Positions 57,414 through 64,000 of a stretch of 64,000 nucleotides of DNA are shown here, in pieces. Made by a program: the position numbers and the translations under genes. The notes below the pieces were generated by a model. That model saw only the letters and a list, made by a program, of their open reading frames with translations, was not told the DNA's origin and made no database searches. The stretch comes from Lota lota (taxonomy: Eukaryota > Chordata > Actinopteri > Gadiformes > Lotidae): contig JACYXH010000744.1 in assembly GCA_026745465.1 (NCBI GenBank), forward strand, positions 62,001 through 126,000, written 5' to 3'. The first letter of the stretch is position 1. Every line of letters starts with the position of its first letter.

Positions 57414-59490
57414 TTGGCCTCACTGGGGAACATAGCTGCTGATTCTGAAGAAGACCTGAGTAGTGAAGTTTCTGAATGCTGTAGCTCAGTGTGTCTGAGG
57501 TAGCTAGCTAGTTCTGCATTCCTTCATTATGGGCGTTGTGACAGGCCACATTTTGTGCTAGAATAGCATATAGAATACATTTACTTTAGTTTATAATCAG
57601 TGAATTTCTTCTTGAGCAGATATAGTTGTGCATGCATCAATCCTTTGATCTGAAATGAGGAGATTGTGAGTTCAAAATGGTTTCAAAACACTAAATCAAG
57701 TATCTGTTGGCTTTTATATCTCTGTCTGGCTTAGCTGATTTACAAATTATATCCACACAGTAAGGTTTTATCTTAAACTCTGATTGAGTAGGTTGTTTTA
57801 ATGGAATTGAAGTGGGGGTTATATTTATGTATTGATATTGGTGATTCACTTTTTCCTGATGTGAATGTGCTGGTTTGTCTTTATTTTGCATATAAATGTA
57901 ACATATTTAATGTTTGTTTGATAGTGTCATCCTAATATCACTGACCAGAAGACCAATAATCTGAATGTATAAATAGATGCCATAGTTTGCCCCGCTGTAG
58001 TTATCAGAAATGTTAGCAGGCTAGCTTTAGTTAACAGAGTAACAAAAAGCTCTGATTCATGGCTCTCTTGGATAAGCTGTTCAATGACCATCAACCTATC
58101 CACGTAACTTTTTGACAATATCAACGATGAAACGTGATCTCCAACCTAAACGTCAGAATAGGTTGTTTGTAGAGGTCTTTGAAAACGACCCATATGACAG
58201 TTTTAGCCCCCTATCGACTGTTTGAAGAAACAGCAATACGTCAAGTATGTCAAGGTTCTGCCAAAACAAAATGGATGACAATCATTATATTCTCAGTGGA
58301 AAAAGCAACATTTTAAGATAACTACGGCATTAAAATGTGCTTTGATAAAATTTCTAGTGATGAATATTCATTTTAATGTTGTAATCTTCAGTCAGTGAAC
58401 GTAGAGTATGTTTAGTTTGTTAGTTAATGCAACTTTTTCTATCGTTGCCATGGTGATTCATATAGATGCTGCTAACCCTGAAACCACGCAGCTTGCATGT
58501 TGTTTGAATTGTTGTTTTGCGTTGTGTAACATTAGCCATCTAGGCTGCTGTGTTATGTGTGTTAAATGAAAGTCATGATATGTTATTTTATGTAACTGAT
58601 GATGTTCTTTCAATAAAAACACAGATTTTAGAGTGACCCACGGATGACATATTTCTTCTTTGGGACGGACCAGGCCAACATGTTTTTGTGGGAAAACAGG
58701 GAGTTTATGTCTGCTTTGCTTCCGCCAAAAAATATATTCCAAAGGTTAATTTTATAAAAACATGGATAATAAGCTAATAAGATATAATAATAATAATTAT
58801 AATTATATTATTATTATTATTATTATTATCTTATAATAATATAAGATAATCATGACCAATTAATCCCGCTTTAAATTGTTAATGCGTCAATAAAGTAAAA
58901 GGAAGACTAAAAAGACTTTCAAAAGATTACTACAATTATCAACATGAGGGTCGTAGACCTACAGGAAGTGATGCAAACACACCATTAACCCTGGCACAGT
59001 AGGTTTCAGGGCTTCAAAAAAACTCGTAACACAACATAACCACCATGACAGCAGTCTGTTCCATCACGTTCAGTCTCGATTGCCGAGGTGAATTCAAAAC
59101 GAATGAATTCAGATGACTTTGGCTTCAAAGTATAATATGTAAATGTTATGAATTCAATGGTGTTTTACATTTCCATTTACAAAATTAAATGGCTTTTAAA
59201 ACTTCAAAACGTTATGATTTGCTTCCATGCACACCTGCATGTAGGTGTACTAATTAGGTTGCCATGGTAATGAGTTCGCGGGGCTTATTGCAGGTGGCGC
59301 TGTTTACTTCAGTTCAGTAAAGCAGCTAGTTTGGTAGTAGCCGTCTTTTGTCTCCAATACACGGTCATTTCCTCAATTAGTTTTACAAATTAAACCACAA
59401 CACGGTTGGAAGTTTCCGGTTCAACTTATATGTGTGACTGTTGAAGTCATTAAAATAATCAATACTTAACTAAAGATTATGATTGGTTTG

Positions 59491-60117
59491 TTAGGACTGA
59501 TGTTGGCTTTTTCTCATCATCTGATGAACTTTCTTCCCCAGCTGGGCTGTCTTCACTTCAAATTCCTCCTTTAGAGGTACAACAGGATGGGACTTGTGGT
59601 CCGTCTCTGTGCAGAACTGACACACACACACCTGCTCTGTCTGGCAGAAGAGCTCCAGAAGTCGGTCGTGTTTCTTACACATCCTGTCTTCCAGACGGTC
59701 CATAGGGTCGACCAGCTGATGTTTCTTCAGACATGCAACTCTCTGATGAGGCTCCAGGTGGGTGTGGCAGTAGGAGGTAAAACACACTAGGCAGGACTTC
59801 ACGGCCTTCAGCTGGGTCCCAGTACAGACATCACAGGGAACTTCTCCTGGTTCAACACAAGGCTGCTCTTTGACACGTACAGAACTTCTAAACTGATCAA
59901 CCATCCCTGATATGAAGGTATTGACCTGTAAATATGGTCTTGTGTGTAACAGCTTGTTGCAAACAGGACATTTGCACTGGACTTGGTCATCCCAGAACGA
60001 TGTAATACAGGTTCTACAGAAGTTGTGTCCACATGGTGTGGAAACTGGGCTGTTGAACAGATCCCGACAGATGGAACATGAAAAGTTCTCTTCAGACCAG
60101 GAAGTGCTGGACGCCAT
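59491..60117 (-). CDS. TRIM-family E3 ligase fragment: RING + B-boxes, truncated (finTRIM-like)
   Basis: The chosen start at 60117 (MASSTSWSEENFSC) lies three bases after a splice acceptor (TCTCTTCTAG, intron end 60120), so a non-coding exon precedes it. The frame gives 208 residues. RING is C14-x2-C17, C29-x-H31, C34-x2-C37, C50-x2-C53, then a B-box1-like CDVC...CLVC...HLEPH segment. B-box2 (CKKHDRLLELFC, CQFC, DHKSH) and the first turns of a coiled coil (VKTAQLGKKVHQMM) follow. In relatives the coiled coil continues and a B30.2 domain follows in later exons. Here the family-like sequence stops at about HQMM and TAA follows at 59493-59491, about 50 bases outside the palindrome edge. No donor site is visible. 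It could make a short RING/B-box protein, or be a pseudogene cut by rearrangement. Family role: ubiquitin ligase, often antiviral in fish. Confidence 0.78.
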   Translation of the reverse strand: MASSTSWSEENFSCSICRDLFNSPVSTPCGHNFCRTCITSFWDDQVQCKCPVCNKLLHTRPYLQVNTFISGMVDQFRSSVRVKEQPCVEPGEVPCDVCTGTQLKAVKSCLVCFTSYCHTHLEPHQRVACLKKHQLVDPMDRLEDRMCKKHDRLLELFCQTEQVCVCQFCTETDHKSHPVVPLKEEFEVKTAQLGKKVHQMMRKSQHQS

Positions 60118-60904
60118 TCCTAGAAGAGATAAAAAATAAAAAATAAACGTTATGTTAAAAACAAAGACATTCATTTTCTAATGGTAAAATAACTGTTTAT
60201 AACTAGTTATAATGCATCTATATTCATACATGCGTTGTTATTACAAGCAGAGCCCTTCATCCAACAGGTCGGTACAACATCAATCCCAACATGTGCCTCC
60301 TGCTCCGTATGAACACACACGTCGCTATGGACTCTCACACCGCTACCAACGCGGACGAAAGAGCCCGCTGCCCTCACCATGCGTCCTCCTCATGAAGACT
60401 GATACTTTAATAAATGCGCATGCGTCCTCCTCACGAAGACCACATGATACTTTCATAGCTGCGATTTCGTCCTCCTCATGAAGACCGATACTTTAATAGA
60501 GGTGAAACCAACGTTACAATTCCATTGTTGTCCCGCCACGTCGGATTCAACCAACACATCCAGAGCTGCGCTCCAAACAGCACGTCACCCACCAAGGATG
60601 TGTTGGTATAACCCGACGAGGCGACACAACAAGTGGATTTAAAGGCTTGTTTCGCTGCGCATCCACAAAGTCTCAGCGCGTTTTTCCATGAGGACACATA
60701 CGTTAGCTCAGTGATCTCTTTTAAATCACTGATTCCGCATTGGAAAGTGGTTTTAAAGACTAAAAGAGTAGTTTGGAAACAGAGTAAGTCCATAGCCACG
60801 TGTGTTGATACGGAGCGCAGGAGTACAGCACGCTACAGTACAACATGGCGCCCTGCAGACAGGACGGCTTCAACGAGGATTATGGCTCAACATGTTGGAC
60901 TCAC

Positions 60905-61160
60905 CTTCTAATGTTTCCGTCTGAATATTCCCTTTAAAAAGGCTTCTTTGTCTCCGGAGCGTGAGAAGGGCCGACACGTGGCGTCTCTTCGCTTCGGTTT
61001 AAATGAACTTCCGTCTCCCGAACAAGAGAGAAGGGTCTGTATATTGAGCTCCAGGCTCGGCCACGCCCCTCCGTCGGACCATTTCCGGTCCTGAGCTTGG
61101 AGAAGGAAGTGACGTCTGAAATGGTGAACGCCAGAAGGGACGATACGATCGGCCCATACA
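60905..61160 (-). promoter_or_regulatory. CpG-rich promoter and 5'UTR exon of the TRIM gene
   Basis: On the minus strand a consensus donor AAG|GTGAGT ends an exon at 60905; splicing to 60119 would place the start codon three bases into exon 2. The 250 bases before it are CpG-rich and contrast with the AT-rich DNA beyond 61190. The exact transcription start is not seen. Confidence 0.55.
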
Positions 61161-61189
61161 CATCCATCTACTGTAGGTTTCAACGGGTC

Positions 61190-62640
61190 ATTTTACATCA
61201 AGCACGGAACGAATAAATGTCACGAAAAACTGATGAAATAATTCGGACTGACAAAATGGCGTCAACTTTACATTAGTTACGACGCGAATATGCGGCATTT
61301 TCCAGTAGGAATCGCACAGTGAAATAATTCAACCCCCAACCTAGTTTATGCTCTGTCATTTCACCTAAATATCCTATGTATTTAGAGGATTCAATTAGAA
61401 TGGAGTTTCCCTTTTTAACCCAAGTGTAAAATAGTAAAACAATCACCCCCGATAGTTATAATAGTATTCTAGTTTAAATCCAATATGAAATACATGTATC
61501 ATTATAATCATGTTTTGATTGATATGTTTATGTCTTATGTAATAACCTGAATTAAATCAGAATAATAATAACACAAACAATTCCCCTTTTAACCCAAGTG
61601 TAAAATAGTGTAACGAATTGCAACTTGTGGATGAAGGGATTATGATAAGTGAGTTTGAATTCTGTAATTCATCCATGTTTTGGAAAAGTAAATTTTGGAT
61701 TTTCCCCCATTTGATAATTTAAAGTAGGCTATCACACACAAAAGCAACCTATATTCAGGTACGGCAGTGCAAGGAAACATTGGCTTGTAGCGCAGAATGC
61801 TATGGAGAGGATTGATCAATAGTTAATATTTACAGGTCTATGAATGTAGTTTACTATTACGGATGCAATAAGAGCACTGTGTGTGAGAAACGTAAATAGG
61901 CTGTTACCTCCCCCATTTCCTACATGTATCATAATCATGTTATGATTAGTATGTTATGTCTTATGTAATAACCTGAGTTAAATCTGAATAATAACACAAA
62001 TAGTATTCTTTTATACCATGTTCTGAATATAAAATACAAAATTACTATTATTTGTCAAAGTTCGTATACTGATTAATATGATTGTCAAATAATAATAGTA
62101 ACTTTATTCATGTAAATCATAATTAATAATTAATATAAAAATAATAAAACCTATTGGATGGTTAACAGTATTAATATATGTAAGATACATGACGTCAACC
62201 ATCATCTTCATTCCCAGTAGGAGCAATACAGTTATAGTTATATTATATTATAATATCAACAGTCATTCAGTTAGATTACATTATAATAAACACTTACCAA
62301 AGCTAAACTCCTTTTTACAATTGTGTTGTAACGCAAGACGCAGTGTAGTGACAACAAGTGTGTCTCCAATTCTCTAACTGCGGTTGAACAAGGCTACATT
62401 GCATGAACATTGCACAGAGTAACATCAAGCCACAGTCAAACTTCAGCAGCAGCTTGCAAGTGTATGATAGTTGTGAAAAGGAAAGACTAAAATTGGGAGA
62501 GTGTGCAAGTGCATGTGTAAATGCATGTGGGTGCAGCAGTGGTAAAGTCGGTCGATTAGTCATCCCCAGTTAGGCCCAGTACACACACGTGTACACACTG
62601 CACTCAAAACACAAGATACAACCCTGCACTTCAACTACAA
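61190..62640. other. AT-rich DNA; no gene
   Basis: Two diverged copies of a block with ATCATAATCATGTT, TGTTATGTCTTATGTAATAACC and AATAATAACACAAA (about 61495-61620 and 61920-62000) show a small direct duplication. No coding region is recognised. Confidence 0.55.
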
Positions 62641-62644
62641 TGAG

Positions 62645-62805
62645 CCAAAACCAGGTTGACTGAGAGGTCAAATCCAGGATGACTGAGAGGTCAAAACCAG
62701 GTTGACTGAGAGGTCAAATCCAGGTTGACTGAGAGGTCAAATCCAGGATGACTGAGAGGTCAAATCCAGGTTGACCGAGAGGTCAAATCCAGGTTCACTT
62801 AGAGG
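62645..62805 (+). repeat. 23 bp minisatellite, ~7 copies
   Basis: Unit GACTGAGAGGTCAAATCCAG plus GTT, at 62658, 62681 and onward. Confidence 0.94.
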
Positions 62806-63156
62806 GGAAAGAACAGTGATGCAGATTGTGAGTGAGGAGATGGGCAGAGTGTAATGTGTGCGGTGCACTAATGCACAATCACAGGCTGATCTGAAGCCAG
62901 CAGCCACACACAACCAAAGCACATCAAGCAGCTCACTAAACACTAAGCGTGGGGTGACTCACTGCAGGGTTCCTCGGTGAAGCCCCCCTGTTGGTGGACA
63001 CGTTGTCCGGACTGCTCGCTCAAAACCGCTCAGAACACGTTCGTTCTGGGATGATCTGGGCCTGTTGCTTTTGTTTGTCTGATGTGCTTTGATGCTGATG
63101 TGTCTCTGTGTTCTGTGCTGTACCACAAATTGCCTCTTTGGGGACATTAACGCTTT

Positions 63157-63187
63157 TCTAAGTCTAAGTCTAAGTCTAAGTCTAAGT
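63157..63187 (+). repeat. (CTAAGT)n hexamer, ~5 copies
   Basis: Short perfect hexamer run directly in front of the 88 bp satellite. Confidence 0.93.
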
Positions 63188-63590
63188 ATGCTTATATAGT
63201 TATAGGAACCAACGAAAAATAAAGAATGAAACTGTTGAGAACTCTTCTATTAAACCTTCATTACCCTTTATAATTAGGCTTATATAGTTATAGGAACCAA
63301 CGAAAAATAAAGAATAAAACTGTTGAGAACTCTTCTATTAAACCTTCATTACCCTTTATAATTAGGCTTATATAGTTATAGGAACCAACGAATAATAAAG
63401 AATAAAGCTGTTGAGAACTCTTCTATTAAACCTTCATTACCTTTATAATTAGGCTTATATAGTTATAGGAACCAACGAATAATAAAGAATAAAGCTGTTG
63501 AGAACTCTTCTATTAAACCTTCACTACCCTTTATAATTAGGCTGATATAGTTATAGGAACGAATAATAAAGAATAAAGCTGTTGAGAACT
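63187..63590 (-). repeat. 88 bp satellite, ~4.5 copies, inverted relative to 11.3 kb
   Basis: Reverse complement of the unit at 11315-11899 (GGCTTATATAGTTATAGG, GAGAACTCTTCTATTA). The first two units have AAAAATAAAG where others have AATAATAAAG, and the last unit has an internal deletion. Confidence 0.94.
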
Positions 63591-64000
63591 CTAGCCATAC
63601 TCTTGGTGCATCGCGATGCGTCTCATACACAGAACACAGATTATTGTATTTTTATAGGTCTATATTCCTACAGTTTGAGACAAATTCTCGCTCTGAACCA
63701 CAACCAGGGTTTTCTTTCTGCATTATGTGATTATTCTAGTAACGTTGACTAAAGAGCATAGGTTACTAAGTTTAAGATCATAGAAGACATACTAAGACGG
63801 AACAAGATAAGTGTTTACATTGGTAATGATAAATATTGTAGGTAATATAATTATATAGAATAATGAGGACTGTCAATAACCTCCTATTTATAACAGCCTA
63901 CTTTTATATATAACAAGTATATATTTAAAGTAATAATAACTCAAGTAAAAGTAGTCATCAGATAATGACTTGAGGAAGAGTAAGAAAGTATCTAGTGAAA
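63590..64000. other. No gene seen
   Basis: AT-rich sequence to the window end without a recognisable frame. Confidence 0.5.

Larger units (their letters stand above)
53640..59443 (-). repeat. Right arm of large inverted duplication 2
   Basis: Reverse partner of 40107-48140. It holds the empty sites for the two left-arm insertions. It also carries an (AAT)n/(ATA)n run at 53565-53605 and an AT-rich hairpin region at 58780-58855 that the left arm lacks. Confidence 0.9.

Noticed and set aside
60633..60911. 92-codon plus-strand frame
   Set aside because: It lies in the intron/promoter region of the minus-strand TRIM gene and matches no family.

Overview
The window looks like teleost fish nuclear DNA. 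Genes are split by GT/AG introns, AC/TG microsatellites and 20-100 bp minisatellites are very dense, tRNA-derived SINEs and Penelope-like retroelements are present, and the recognisable host genes (an F-type lectin/C-type lectin chimera, a fish-type TRIM gene, an aspartyl aminopeptidase fragment) fit a bony fish. The species is not determinable by eye; the microsatellite load is compatible with a gadiform, but that is only inference.

Layout. (1) About 1-6405 and 12575-20700 are the two arms of a large, young inverted duplication. Each arm holds a decayed Penelope-like element (family A) plus about 4 kb of flanking DNA. The 6.2 kb spacer holds a broken aspartyl aminopeptidase (DNPEP) gene, a dense array of tRNA-like repeats, a perfect-looking 39 bp-arm hairpin and an 88 bp satellite. 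(2) 20.7-23.3 kb is the 5' half of the second family A element and includes an SGNH-hydrolase-like domain. 23.8-30.2 kb holds G-rich GGTTAGGG/GGTTAAGG-like tracts and a second, more decayed family (B) with SGNH, RT and GIY-YIG parts. (3) 30-40 kb has no recognisable gene. It carries minisatellites, copies of a dispersed module, an older inverted duplication (35.45-35.93 / 37.39-37.88 kb), a GA/G-rich tract and an AT microsatellite. (4) 40107-59443 is a second large inverted duplication carrying two divergently oriented, apparently intact seven-coding-exon genes for a secreted F-type lectin + C-type-lectin-domain protein. The centre (47.9-53.9 kb) is a nest of smaller inverted repeats and includes a third, truncated gene copy. 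One arm carries a solo LTR and a second TG...CA insertion whose empty sites can be read in the other arm. (5) 59.5-61.1 kb is the 5' part of a TRIM gene that stops about 50 bp outside the palindrome boundary. (6) 61.2-64 kb is AT-rich with minisatellites and a second, inverted array of the 88 bp satellite.

Main points. The two lectin paralogs are nearly identical in the C-type lectin domain but strongly diverged in the F-type domain, and both appear to lack the usual fucose-binding residues. Three coding tandem expansions inside the Penelope elements (96 bp x13, 78 bp x11, 27 bp x5) are all multiples of three. No computation was run: identities, exon borders and domain calls are by eye.
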